The position numbers and the translations under genes are program-made. From Microbacteriaceae bacterium PS02344 (GTDB lineage Bacteria; Actinomycetota; Actinomycetes; Actinomycetales; Microbacteriaceae): a DNA stretch of 64,000 nucleotides. The number at the start of each line of letters is the position of its first letter. Position 1 is the stretch's first letter. The stretch spans positions 1 to 64,000 of the forward strand of contig JASCNZ010000009.1 in NCBI GenBank assembly GCA_029959905.1. Reading direction: 5' to 3'. The notes beneath the pieces are model-generated. The model was not told the origin of the DNA and searched no databases. It was given only the letters and a program-made list of their open reading frames with translations. This document shows, piece after piece, positions 51,303 through 60,243 of the stretch.

Positions 51303-52280
51303 TCAGCGGGTGTGCGAGGTGTAGCCGGGGTTGACGACGGGCACCGGCGCGCCGGCGAGGAAGTCGACGATGTTCCGGGCGGCGTGCACGGGCAGGTCGG
51401 CGAGGGCCTCGGGCGAGTACCACGCGGCGTGCGGCGACAGCAGCACCTGGTCGAGACCGCGCAGCGGCGAGTCATCGGCCAGAGGTTCGCCGTCGAACAC
51501 GTCGAGCGCCGCCGCGCCCAGCTGCCCCGACCGCAACGCCTCCGCCAGTGCGTGCTCGTCGATGAGCGGCCCGCGGCACGTGTTCACCACCACGGCCCCG
51601 GGCTTCATCGTCGCGAGCGCGGCCGCGTCGATCAGGTGGTGGGTCTCCGGGGTCAGCGGCACGTGCAGCGTGAGGATGTCGGCGCGCGCCACCGCATCAG
51701 CGATCTCGACCGGCTCGCATCCGGCGTCGTGCACGGCCTCGGCCGCGGCGAACGGATCGGCGACCAGCACGCGGAACCCCAGCGCCCGGCATCCGCGCGC
51801 CACCATCGACCCGATGCGGCCGAACCCCAGCACCGACACGGTCGTCGTCGACGGACGTACGGCGAGCGGCCGGGCATCCACGGCCTTCCACGTTCCCGCA
51901 CGCACCGCGCGGTCGTACGCCGGAAGCCCGCGGGCCTGGGTCATGATCATCGCGATCGTGTGGGCAGCGACCTCTTCGATGCAGTAACCGGGGGTGTTGG
52001 CGACCGCGATGCCGCGCGCGGTCGCCGCCTCGACGTCGACCATGTCGTAGCCGATCCCCACACGGCTGATGACGCGCAGGTTCGGCAGGCGATCCATGAC
52101 CTCTGCGCCGACGGATGCCCACTGCACGACGAGCCCCGTGGCGTCGGCGCCCGCGGCGACGAGCGCCTCCGGATCGGATGCGGGGGCGCGATCGGCCCGA
52201 AGGCCGGAACTCCGCAGGGTGTCTTCGATGACGGTTCCCGGCAGATCGCAGTCGGACACGAGGATGAACGGCGCTGTCAT
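51303..52280 (-). CDS. D-2-hydroxyacid dehydrogenase
   Basis: A 325-residue NAD-dependent dehydrogenase of the C-terminal-binding-protein/phosphoglycerate type. It has the Rossmann motif VLGFGRIGSMVARGC, catalytic Arg in ISRVGIGYD, Glu in DVFDGEPL and His in LSPHAAWYS. The start at ATG 52280 follows the GCTATAGC operator and a leaderless -10, so it probably belongs to the GntR regulon of this area. The substrate is a 2-hydroxy or 2-oxo acid, not further defined. Confidence 0.9.
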   Translation of the reverse strand: MTAPFILVSDCDLPGTVIEDTLRSSGLRADRAPASDPEALVAAGADATGLVVQWASVGAEVMDRLPNLRVISRVGIGYDMVDVEAATARGIAVANTPGYCIEEVAAHTIAMIMTQARGLPAYDRAVRAGTWKAVDARPLAVRPSTTTVSVLGFGRIGSMVARGCRALGFRVLVADPFAAAEAVHDAGCEPVEIADAVARADILTLHVPLTPETHHLIDAAALATMKPGAVVVNTCRGPLIDEHALAEALRSGQLGAAALDVFDGEPLADDSPLRGLDQVLLSPHAAWYSPEALADLPVHAARNIVDFLAGAPVPVVNPGYTSHTR

Positions 52281-52286
52281 GCACCC

Positions 52287-52300
52287 GATGCTATAGCATC
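52287..52300. promoter_or_regulatory. Operator GATGCTATAGCATC, site 1
   Basis: A perfect 14-bp palindrome overlaps the leaderless -10 box (TAGCAT on the minus strand, 7 nt before the ATG at 52280). The same core occurs at 56403 and, with one change, at 61779. Binding of a repressor here would block the promoter directly. Confidence 0.65.
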
Positions 52301-52321
52301 TACCATCTGAGGAAGTGGGCG

Positions 52322-53206
52322 TCAGGACGCCGGGTCGTAGAGACTCACCACGTGGTCGGCGGCGAACGCCGTGAGCTGCTCGGCGACCCCGCGGATGTCC
52401 TCCCGCGCGTAGTGCGTGCGTTCCCAACTGGCGTAGAGCGCGCACTGCATCGGAAGCCCCCGGTGGTGGAGGGGGCGCGACAGCAGCCCGAACCGCGGCG
52501 GCTCGACCACCACGCACGGCCCGTGTCCGGCGGCCGACCGCGCCTGGATGATCGGCGCATCCGCTCCGAAGCTCGCCATCTCGACCGACCAGGCCTCGCT
52601 CTCGGCCGCGCGCTGGATCTGCGTCCAGGCGGCGGACCCCGCGCCCGACGTGAGGAACGGCCCGGCGAGCAGATCTTCGAGCTCGAGCCGTTCCCGCCCG
52701 GCGAGCGGGTGCGAGGCCGGAAGTTGGCAGTACAGGGGCAGGGTGAGGATGCGGATGCTGCTGAGCCGGGCATCCGGCGGGGCGGTCGTGACCGCGAGGT
52801 CGGCCCCCGAACGCAGTCGATCGTAGGTCTCGGCCGGCGTCGCGACGACGACGTCGGAGATCGGTCCGCCGCCCGCGATGAACGGCGCCAGCACCAGCAC
52901 GCTCGTCATCTCGGGCGCGGCGGCGACGAACGAGCGCTCCTTCTGCACGATGCCCGCCATGACCTCGCGCGCCCGCCGCCCGCGCCGCACGAGGTCGCGC
53001 GCCATGGGTTCGAGCCGCTCGCCGGCATACGTGGTGACCATGCCCTGGGGCATCCGACGGAAGAGGGATGCCCCCACCTGACGCTCCAGCGACGCGATCT
53101 GCCGCGACACCGTCGGCTGGGTGCGGATCAGCCGCTCGGCGGCCAGACTCACCGATCCGTGGTCGAGGACTGCCACGAATGCTTCGAGTTCCCGCTCTCC
53201 GTACAT
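52322..53206 (-). CDS. LysR-family regulator
   Basis: A 294-residue regulator: HTH LEAFVAVLDHGSVSLAAERL plus IRTQPTVSRQIASLERQVG (residues 7-45), then a periplasmic-binding-like effector domain. The ATG at 53206 is preceded by TACGCT (53213-53218) at 6 nt, indicating a leaderless mRNA. It is divergent from the MHS transporter gene, the usual LysR target arrangement; it ends 41 bp before the hydroxyacid dehydrogenase start. Confidence 0.92.
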   Translation of the reverse strand: MYGERELEAFVAVLDHGSVSLAAERLIRTQPTVSRQIASLERQVGASLFRRMPQGMVTTYAGERLEPMARDLVRRGRRAREVMAGIVQKERSFVAAAPEMTSVLVLAPFIAGGGPISDVVVATPAETYDRLRSGADLAVTTAPPDARLSSIRILTLPLYCQLPASHPLAGRERLELEDLLAGPFLTSGAGSAAWTQIQRAAESEAWSVEMASFGADAPIIQARSAAGHGPCVVVEPPRFGLLSRPLHHRGLPMQCALYASWERTHYAREDIRGVAEQLTAFAADHVVSLYDPAS

Positions 53207-53308
53207 ACACAAAGCGTATGTCTATCTTCGGATTCCTCATTGGACGGGCATGGCGTGGGACGATCAGGATGGCAGAACCCGACTCCCCCGAGACAGAGAG
53301 CCTTCCCG

Positions 53309-54634
53309 ATGGCCCCTTCGCACAGCGAGATCAGTTCTGCCCGGCAACGACGTTCGATGGTCGGCGCCTTCGTCGGCACCGCGATCGAATGGTACGACTT
53401 CTACATCTTCGGCACGGCCGCCGCCCTCGTGTTCGGCCGCGTCTTCTACCCCGAGGTCGCGCCCGGCGCCGCCCTCCTCGCCTCCTTCGCCACGTTCTGG
53501 GTCGGCTTCCTCATGCGCCCCATCGGCGGGCTCGTGTTCGGCCACTTCGGCGACAAGTTCGGACGCAAGAACGTGCTCGTCCTCACGCTCATCCTCATGG
53601 GCCTCGCGACCACGATGATCGGCCTCCTCCCGACCTACGCGCAGATCGGCATCTTCGCGCCGATCCTGCTCGTCGTGCTGCGCGGCCTGCAGGGCTTCGC
53701 GGTCGGCGGTGAATGGGGCGGCGCGGTGCTGCTGTCGACCGAGAACGCGCGCGCCGAGAAGAAGGGCCTCGCCGGCGCCTGGGTGCAGCAGGGCTCGCCC
53801 GCCGGGTCGATCCTCGCGACCGTGATGTTCCTGCTGGTGGGCCTGCTGCCCGACGACGCGTTCATCTCGTGGGGATGGCGCATCCCGTTCCTGCTGTCGG
53901 CCGTGCTCGTGATCATCGGTCTCGTCATCCGCGTGAAGGTCGAGGAGTCGCCGGACTTCGAGGCCGCGAAGAAGTCGCAGGAGGTCGTGAGCGCCCCGGT
54001 TCTCGTCGCCATCCGCACGGCGCCGCTGCTCATCGGCCTCGGCGTGCTCGCGTCGGTCATGGGCATCTCGAACGCCTACTTCTCGAACACGTTCCTGCTC
54101 GCCTGGACCACGGGCTCGCTCGGCATCGACCGTCAGCTCATGCTGAACATCCTGCTCGGCATGGCCATCCTGCAGTTCGTGTGGCAGCCCATCGCCGCCA
54201 AGATCGCCGAGCGCTTCGGCATCGCCCGCGTGATGCTCGCGGGCCTCGTTCTCAGCGTCGTGCTGACCGTGCCGTACTTCCTCGCGATCCAGGCCGCCTC
54301 CCCGCTGTGGATCACGGTCACCCTGTATGCCACGATCATCGGCAGCACGGCCTACTACGCGCTGCTCGCGACCCTGCTCGCCTCGGCGTTCCCCGCGCGC
54401 ATCCGCTACTCCGGCGTCTCGCTCGCCTACCAGCTGTGCGCCACCGTGTTCGGCGGGTCCACCCCGCTCGTCGCGCAGTGGATCCTCAACTCCACCGGCG
54501 GCAGCGTGTGGGGCGTGGCGGTGTTCTACGCCGTGATGATCCTCGTCACGATCGCCGGCGTGTGGGGCCTCCAGCGCCGCATCGCCCGCTCGGTCGAGAC
54601 CGAGGTCGCGGCGACCGCTCGCACCACCGCCTGA
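53309..54634 (+). CDS. MHS-family MFS transporter
   Basis: A 441-residue, 12-TM symporter of the shikimate/ProP group. Its TM1 signature is VGTAIEWYDFYIFGTAAALV (residues 21-40), and the loop motif GDKFGRKNVL follows TM3. The frame extends far upstream through LysR, but the ATG at 53309 starts the normal N-terminus. By context it imports an organic acid or sugar acid used by the genes downstream. Likely LysR control. Confidence 0.9.
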   Translation: MAPSHSEISSARQRRSMVGAFVGTAIEWYDFYIFGTAAALVFGRVFYPEVAPGAALLASFATFWVGFLMRPIGGLVFGHFGDKFGRKNVLVLTLILMGLATTMIGLLPTYAQIGIFAPILLVVLRGLQGFAVGGEWGGAVLLSTENARAEKKGLAGAWVQQGSPAGSILATVMFLLVGLLPDDAFISWGWRIPFLLSAVLVIIGLVIRVKVEESPDFEAAKKSQEVVSAPVLVAIRTAPLLIGLGVLASVMGISNAYFSNTFLLAWTTGSLGIDRQLMLNILLGMAILQFVWQPIAAKIAERFGIARVMLAGLVLSVVLTVPYFLAIQAASPLWITVTLYATIIGSTAYYALLATLLASAFPARIRYSGVSLAYQLCATVFGGSTPLVAQWILNSTGGSVWGVAVFYAVMILVTIAGVWGLQRRIARSVETEVAATARTTA

Positions 54635-54721
54635 CGCCCGAGCGCGAGGGGTGCCGTGGCCTGGCCCGGCACCCCTCGCCGAGCATCCGGCCCCGAACGC
54701 ACCCGACCCCCTGGAGAGACC

Positions 54722-56353
54722 ATGCGCGTCGACACCATCTTCACCAACGCCCGCATCCGCACCCTCGACCCCGAGCGCCCCACCGCCCAGCGCATCGGCA
54801 CGCTGCACGGACGCATCGTCGGCTTCGACGACGACCTGCACGGTGTCGACGCCGACCGCGTGGTCGACCTGGGCGGTCAGCCGGTGCTCCCCGGGTTCCA
54901 CGACGCCCACCACCACCTCTCGCTCACGGGCTTCCGCCTCGCGTCGCTGAACCTGCGGCCCGGCGCGGTGAACTCGCTCGACGAGTTGTACGCGGCGGTT
55001 CGGCAGCACGCCGAGGGACTGGCTCCGGATGCCTGGGTGCGGGGTTCCGGCTACGACCAGAACTTCCTCGAGGGGCATCCGACCGCCGAGGGTCTCGACC
55101 GGGTCGCAGGGGGTCGCCCGGTGATCCTCGAGCACGTCTCGGGGCACATGATGGTCGCCAACACCCGGGCGTTCGAGCTCGCCGGGTACACCGCGCGCGA
55201 CGGGTTCCCCGACATCGCCGGCGGCGGCATCCCCCGCGACGACTCCGGGCGTCCGGAGGGGCTGCTGCAGGAGTCTGCGATGGCCCCGATCCTCGCCCTG
55301 GTGCGACCCATGGACCTCGACGAGGTGCAGCGCAACCTCGGCCTCGCGAGCGACCAGGCGCTGAGCTACGGCCTGACGTCGGTGACCGAGCCGGGCATCG
55401 GCGAGATCCGCATGGTCGGCAACAGCCCTCTCGACTACCACGCGTATCAGACGGCGGTCGAGCGGCGCCTGCTGCGCGTGCGCACCACCCTCATGCCGTA
55501 CATCACCGTGCTGCACCCGTTCACCGACCTGCCCGACAAGGAGATGCTCGGCCTCGACCTCGGCATCCGCACCGGGCTCGGCGACGACATGCTGCGCGTC
55601 GGACCGGTGAAGATCGTCGCCGACGGGTCGTTCATCGGCCGGTCGGCGGCCATGCACGCGTGCTTCCACGGCGAGGCCGACAACTTCGGCGTGCTGCTGC
55701 ACGAGCCCGCGGCGCTGCGCGACTACATCGTCGGCGCGCACCGCGCGGGGTGGACCGTGGCGACGCACGCGATCGGCGACCGCGCGATCACCCACGTGCT
55801 CGACGCGATCGAGTATGCGCAGAGCATCGCGCCGCGGCCGGCGGTACGGCATCGCATCGAGCACTTCGCGCTGGCGAGCGACGACGACATCGCCCGCGCC
55901 GCGCGCCTCGGGGTGATCCCGGTGCCGCAGGGCGTGTTCGTCTCGGACTTCGGCGACGGCATGGCGGCCGCGGTCGCCGCCGACCGCCGCGACGACATCT
56001 ACCGCGTGAAGTCGCTGGCGGATGCCGGAATCGTGCTGAACGGCTCGACCGATTCCCCCATCTCCGACGCGAACCCCCTCGTCTCGCTGCGCGACATGGT
56101 GCTGCGGCGCACGAGCGGCGGCGAGGTGCTCGGCGAACGCGAGCGCATCTCGGTCGACGAGGCGGTGCGCGCCTATACGCACGGGTCGGCGTACGCGGTC
56201 GGGCAGGAGCGCGACAAGGGAACGCTGAAGGTCGGGATGCTGGCCGACTTCATCGCCCTGAGCGACGACCTCTACGAGATCGACCCCGAGCGGATCGCCG
56301 AGCAGCGCGTGACGACGACCGTCGTCGGCGGCGAGGTGGTGTTCGAGCGCTGA
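54722..56353 (+). CDS. YtcJ-like metal-dependent amidohydrolase
   Basis: A 543-residue amidohydrolase (TIM barrel with a flanking beta domain). It has the metal motif GFHDAHHHLSL near residue 61, GLTSVTEPG, ADGSFIGRSAAMH, THAIGDRAI and HRIEHFALAS, and the late Asp in NGSTDSPISDANPL. YtcJ-type enzymes cleave amide or imine bonds of unknown natural compounds. GGAGAG precedes the ATG at 54722. It follows the transporter by 87 bp and probably processes the imported compound. Confidence 0.9.
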   Translation: MRVDTIFTNARIRTLDPERPTAQRIGTLHGRIVGFDDDLHGVDADRVVDLGGQPVLPGFHDAHHHLSLTGFRLASLNLRPGAVNSLDELYAAVRQHAEGLAPDAWVRGSGYDQNFLEGHPTAEGLDRVAGGRPVILEHVSGHMMVANTRAFELAGYTARDGFPDIAGGGIPRDDSGRPEGLLQESAMAPILALVRPMDLDEVQRNLGLASDQALSYGLTSVTEPGIGEIRMVGNSPLDYHAYQTAVERRLLRVRTTLMPYITVLHPFTDLPDKEMLGLDLGIRTGLGDDMLRVGPVKIVADGSFIGRSAAMHACFHGEADNFGVLLHEPAALRDYIVGAHRAGWTVATHAIGDRAITHVLDAIEYAQSIAPRPAVRHRIEHFALASDDDIARAARLGVIPVPQGVFVSDFGDGMAAAVAADRRDDIYRVKSLADAGIVLNGSTDSPISDANPLVSLRDMVLRRTSGGEVLGERERISVDEAVRAYTHGSAYAVGQERDKGTLKVGMLADFIALSDDLYEIDPERIAEQRVTTTVVGGEVVFER

Positions 56354-56400
56354 CCCCCGAGTCGGCCGCTCCGGGTGGGGCGGATGCATCCGGCGCAGGT

Positions 56401-56412
56401 TTGCTATAGCGT
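56401..56412. promoter_or_regulatory. Operator GCTATAGC with leaderless promoter, site 2
   Basis: TTGCTATAGCGT (56401-56412) contains the 8-bp core palindrome GCTATAGC (56403-56410). Its last six bases, TAGCGT, form a -10 box 6 nt before the ATG at 56419. The layout equals site 1. Confidence 0.55.
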
Positions 56413-56418
56413 TTAAGA

Positions 56419-57168
56419 ATGACCCACCGCCGCGCGCTCGTCACGGGAGCCAGCTCCGGAATCGGCACCGCCGCCGCCCTCGAACTCGCCCGCGAGGGAC
56501 TCGACGTCTGGCTCACCTACGCCGGACGCGAGGCCGAGGCCGCCCGTGTCGCCGACGAATGCCGGCGTGCCGGGGCATCCGACGTGCGGGTCTCCCGCCT
56601 CGACCTGCGCGACCCCGCCTCGATCGACGCCCTCGTGGCCGAGATGACGGATGCCTGGGGCGAGCTGCACGTGCTCGTCAACAACGGCGGCGTGTGCCCC
56701 TACACCCCCTTCGACGAGATCGACATCGAGGAGTGGGACGGGGTGCTCGAGACCAATGTGCGCGGCACGTTCCTGCTGACCCGAGGCGCACTGCCCCTGC
56801 TGCGCGCCGCCGCGGGCGACCGCAGCATCATCAACCTCTCCTCGATCGCAGGGCAGGTCGGTGCGCTGCAGACCGGTCTGCACTACGCCGCGAGCAAGGG
56901 CGCGATCCTCGCGCTGACCCGCAGCTTCGCCCGGCACCTCGCGCCCGAAGGCATTCGAGTGAACGCCGTGACCCCCGGACCGGTCGCGAGCGCCATCACC
57001 GATCAGCTGCAGGGCGAGGGGCGCGCGAAGCTCGAAGCGTCGATCCCGCTCGGCGCCTTCGGACAGCCGGCCGACGTCGCCTGGATCATCGCCTCGCTCG
57101 CCTCGCCGCGCGCCGGTTTCATCACCGGGGCCACGTACGACGTCAACGGAGGAGTTCGCATTGACTGA
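56419..57168 (+). CDS. SDR oxidoreductase
   Basis: A 249-residue classical short-chain dehydrogenase: RALVTGASSGIGTAAALEL (residues 4-22), NNGGVCPYTPF (NNAG variant), INLSSIAG, active site YAASK and VNAVTPGPVAS. The mRNA is probably leaderless and controlled by the GCTATAGC site. The 3' end overlaps the next gene by 8 bp. Confidence 0.92.
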   Translation: MTHRRALVTGASSGIGTAAALELAREGLDVWLTYAGREAEAARVADECRRAGASDVRVSRLDLRDPASIDALVAEMTDAWGELHVLVNNGGVCPYTPFDEIDIEEWDGVLETNVRGTFLLTRGALPLLRAAAGDRSIINLSSIAGQVGALQTGLHYAASKGAILALTRSFARHLAPEGIRVNAVTPGPVASAITDQLQGEGRAKLEASIPLGAFGQPADVAWIIASLASPRAGFITGATYDVNGGVRID

Positions 57169-57502
57169 CAGCATCCGCACCGCCGAGCAGACCGTGCAGG
57201 AGCAGCTCGACGCGTTCAACGCCCACGACCTCGACGCCTTCGTCGCGACGTACGCCGCGGATGCCGTGATCACCGGCGTCTCGCCCGAACCTCTCGTGGG
57301 GTCGGAGGCGATCCGCGCGTTCTACGAGCCGCGGCTGCAGAACCCCGAGCTCTCGTGCGTGATCGATCGGATCGTGCTGTTCGGCGACCGCTGGGTCGTC
57401 GCGCAGGAGCAGGTGATCAACGCCGGCGCCGCGACCGAGACGATCGCGACCTTCGACGTGGTCGACGGCCTGATCGCGCGGGCCTCGATGCTCAAGGCCT
57501 AG
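57161..57502 (+). CDS. SnoaL/ketosteroid-isomerase-like protein
   Basis: A 113-residue NTF2-fold protein: EQLDAFNAHDLDAFVATYAA at the start (typical of SnoaL-like hydratases/isomerases), ending in ATFDVVDGLIARASML. The role is unknown; as the second gene after an SDR it may isomerise or bind the product. The start is TTG 57161 with GGAGGAG 6 nt upstream, inside the SDR gene. Confidence 0.85.
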   Translation: MTDSIRTAEQTVQEQLDAFNAHDLDAFVATYAADAVITGVSPEPLVGSEAIRAFYEPRLQNPELSCVIDRIVLFGDRWVVAQEQVINAGAATETIATFDVVDGLIARASMLKA

Positions 57503-57523
57503 GCCCCTCGCTCCCTCGTTTCT

Positions 57524-57589
57524 CGCGCTACGGGTCATGACACGCCGCTCGCGCGGGAGTGGATACGGCGTGTCTCGACTCCTCACGCG
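57524..57589. repeat. 66-bp inverted repeat, GAC(C/T)CCTC family, copy 2
   Basis: ..GGGTCATGACACGCCG (left, ends 57547) faces CGGCGTGTCTCGACTCCTCA. (right, from 57566). The 14-bp inner parts match at 12 positions. Same total length and right-arm sequence as the element at 47463. It lies between convergent genes and its right end overlaps the stop codon of the SDR at 57583. Confidence 0.65.
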
Positions 57590-58383
57590 GGGGAAGGACC
57601 GAAGCGGGCGCGGAGCGCGGGGTCGAGGGCGATGTCGCCGAACGACGCGGTCCAGGCGCCGTCGACGGCGATCGACTGCCCCGACAGGTACGGCGCCTCG
57701 TCGGAGAGCAGGAATGCCGCGACCGCAGCGACCTCTTCTGCTCGGGCGATGCGCCCCATCGGCGGCCCCTCGGCGAGCGCGCGCTCGGCGGCGGCGGGAT
57801 CGTCGGATGCCGCGATCTGCGCCTCGAGATGCGGCGTGCGCACCCCTCCCGGCGCGACCGTGTTGGCGCGGATGCCGAGGCCGCCGTAGCTCACGGCGAT
57901 ACTGCGACTCAGCGCGTCGATGCCGCCCTTGGTGAACTCGTACGCGGCATGGTCGACGAACGATGCCCGCCCGTGGATCGACCCGACGTTCACGATCGCG
58001 CCCGGCACGCCCTGATCGACGAACGCCTGCACGGCTGTCGCGCACCCCCACAGGTAGCCGAAGCCGTTGATGTCGAGCACCTCGCGCACCACCGCCTCGT
58101 CGAGGTCATGCAGCGGGGTGCGCTTCGTGATGCCGGCGTTGTTCACCCAGCCGGCCAGGGGCGCCAGGGCGCGCGCCGCCGTGGCAGCCCGCTCGTGCGC
58201 GGCGCGGTCGGCGGCGTCACCGAGCACGACCTCCGCGACGATGCCGCCCTCCACCGTGCCCGAATCCGGCGAGCGCTCGAGCCCGACGACGACCCACCCG
58301 TCGGCCGCCAGCCGCTCGGCGATCGCCCGCCCGATGCCCTTGCCGCTCCCCGTCACGACGACGCTGCGAACCGACTCACTCAT
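57583..58383 (-). CDS. SDR oxidoreductase
   Basis: A 266-residue classical SDR: SVVVTGSGKGIGRAIAERL, NNAGITKRTP, VNVGSIHG, active site YEFTK (Tyr-x-x-x-Lys) and ANTVAPGGVRTP. It is the last of four overlapping minus-strand genes and overlaps the enolase-like gene by 8 bp. It probably oxidises or reduces an intermediate of the same route. Confidence 0.92.
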   Translation of the reverse strand: MSESVRSVVVTGSGKGIGRAIAERLAADGWVVVGLERSPDSGTVEGGIVAEVVLGDAADRAAHERAATAARALAPLAGWVNNAGITKRTPLHDLDEAVVREVLDINGFGYLWGCATAVQAFVDQGVPGAIVNVGSIHGRASFVDHAAYEFTKGGIDALSRSIAVSYGGLGIRANTVAPGGVRTPHLEAQIAASDDPAAAERALAEGPPMGRIARAEEVAAVAAFLLSDEAPYLSGQSIAVDGAWTASFGDIALDPALRARFGPSPA

Positions 58384-59491
58384 GACCACTCCCCTCCGTG
58401 AACGTGGACCCGAACCGGAACACGGCCGGGTCGAGCGCGAATCCGAGGCCCGGGGCATCCGCGGGCCGCACCTCGCCCGCGAACGACGGACCGCCGACGA
58501 TGAACGACGGGGCCGGGTCGTAGGGGTTCTCCCCGCGCGCGAAGGTCTCGACGCCGATGCCGAGGTGCGTCGTGACCTCGGGGTACACGTGCCCCGACAC
58601 GGGCACACCCCGCTCGGCCGCCCAGGCGATCATCGCGAGCGCGGGCGTCACCCCGCCGATCGCGACGACGTCGAGCCGCAGCACGTCGACGCCCCCGACC
58701 TCGACGAGCGCCCGCAGCACCGCGGGGTCGGTCACCTCGTCGCCGACCGATACCCGCAGCCCGCTCTCGCGGCGGATGCGCGCACACCCCTCCGCGTCTT
58801 CGGGCAGCAGCGGATCCTCGAGCCACGCCAGCCGCGGCGAGCCCCACCGAGCGATCTCGGCGAGCGCCTCGTCGGCGTCGCGCCACCCGAATCCGACGTC
58901 GACCACGAGGCCGGTCGACGACGGCAACTCCGCCCCCAGGATCGTCAGCAGCTCGCGCATGTACGACGGGTCGGGCAGGCGCGAGATCTTCACCTGCGCC
59001 CACCCTGCGGCCTGCGCGAGCACCTCGTCGGCGACCTCCCGCGGCGTGCGCGCGGCCGAGGGGTACGCCGCCACCAGCATGGCTTCTCGGGGCGCGTCGC
59101 CGGTACCGAGCATCCGCCACAGCGGCACCCCGGCGCGCCGGGCCGCGACGTCCCACAGCGCGATGTCGACCAGGCCGATCGCCCGGCGCACGAGACCGAC
59201 CCGTCCGACGATCGCGCTGCCGCGCAGCATCCGCTCCCACGTCGCCGACGGGTCGTCGGCGTGCGCCCCACGGGCGTGCGGGGCGACGAGGCGGTCGACG
59301 ATCTCGGCCATCGGCGCCTCTCGCGACAGGCAGTACGCCACGCCCCGGATGCCGTCGGCATCGGTCACCTGCACTGCGCTGTACTCGCGCCGGGTCACCG
59401 TCATCGCCCCGAGGTGCAGCGGCGCGGGCAGCGGCAGCACCGCCGTCGCCGTCTCGACCGTCGCGATCACGCCCCCCGATGCGGCGTTCAC
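58376..59491 (-). CDS. Mandelate racemase/muconate-lactonising-like enolase
   Basis: A 371-residue enolase-superfamily protein, often a sugar-acid dehydratase. The catalytic barrel has VKISRLPD (KxK-like base region), VVDVGFGW (metal Asp), LEDPLLPED (metal Glu), VSVGDEVTD (third ligand region) and SGHVYPEVTTHL (His). The GTG at 59491 overlaps the previous stop (GTGA). Genes around it for two SDRs, a lactonase and a transporter suggest dehydration of an aldonate to a 2-keto-3-deoxy acid; this is inference. Confidence 0.9.
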   Translation of the reverse strand: MNAASGGVIATVETATAVLPLPAPLHLGAMTVTRREYSAVQVTDADGIRGVAYCLSREAPMAEIVDRLVAPHARGAHADDPSATWERMLRGSAIVGRVGLVRRAIGLVDIALWDVAARRAGVPLWRMLGTGDAPREAMLVAAYPSAARTPREVADEVLAQAAGWAQVKISRLPDPSYMRELLTILGAELPSSTGLVVDVGFGWRDADEALAEIARWGSPRLAWLEDPLLPEDAEGCARIRRESGLRVSVGDEVTDPAVLRALVEVGGVDVLRLDVVAIGGVTPALAMIAWAAERGVPVSGHVYPEVTTHLGIGVETFARGENPYDPAPSFIVGGPSFAGEVRPADAPGLGFALDPAVFRFGSTFTEGSGHE

Positions 59492-60243
59492 GCGGGCCTC
59501 TTCGCGAGCGGCACGCCGTAGTCGACCATGAATCCACCGTCGACGTAGAGGGTCTGCCCGTTCATGTACCGCGACTCCTCTGACACGAGGAAGCTGACCG
59601 CCGCGGCGATCTCGCTCGCCTCGGCCAGGCGCTGTGCGGGGATGCGCGAGAGGATCGTGTCGAGGCTGAGCGTGCCCTGCTCGACGCCCTGTCGGAACAC
59701 CCCGGTGTCGACGTACCCCGGTGCCACCGCATTGACCCGCACGCCGCGCGCCGCCCATTCGGCGCCCGCGGTCGACGTGAGGCCGATCACGGCCGCCTTC
59801 GTCGTGGCGTACGGTGCGCGGCCGGCCGAGCCCCGCGACGAGATCGACGAGATGTTCACGATGCGGCCCTCACCGCGCGTGAGCATCCGTCGTCCTGCCG
59901 CCTGCAGCGCCGAGAACACGCCGTGCAGGTTGACGTCGACGACCGTCGACCATTCGTCGAACGTGAGGTCTTCGAGGCCGCGATGCCGCTGGATGCCGGC
60001 GTTGTTCACGAGCACCTCGATGGGCCCGAGGTCGTCTTCGATCTCGCCGAACACACGGTCGACGGCGGCGTGATCGGTCACGTCGAGCTCGCGCCACAGG
60101 ATGCCCGCCGGGTTCTCACCCGCCGTCAGGCCGGGAACACGATCGGCCGCGACGACGAGGTAGCCGTCGGCGGCCAGACGCTGCCCGATCTCCCAGCCGA
60201 TGCCGGCGGATCCTCCGGTGACGATGGCGACGAGGCGGGTCAT
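59488..60243 (-). CDS. SDR oxidoreductase
   Basis: A 251-residue classical SDR: VAIVTGGSAGIGWEIGQRL, NNAGIQRHRGLEDLT, VNISSISSRG, active site YATTK and VNAVAPGYVDTG. It overlaps both neighbours by 4 bp. It is similar to sugar or 2-deoxygluconate dehydrogenases; the substrate is not decided. Confidence 0.92.
   Translation of the reverse strand: MTRLVAIVTGGSAGIGWEIGQRLAADGYLVVAADRVPGLTAGENPAGILWRELDVTDHAAVDRVFGEIEDDLGPIEVLVNNAGIQRHRGLEDLTFDEWSTVVDVNLHGVFSALQAAGRRMLTRGEGRIVNISSISSRGSAGRAPYATTKAAVIGLTSTAGAEWAARGVRVNAVAPGYVDTGVFRQGVEQGTLSLDTILSRIPAQRLAEASEIAAAVSFLVSEESRYMNGQTLYVDGGFMVDYGVPLAKRPA

Noticed and set aside
53264..56389. 1041-codon open frame on the minus strand
   Set aside because: It spans the antisense of an MFS gene and an amidohydrolase gene, is His/Arg/Glu-rich and has no motif.
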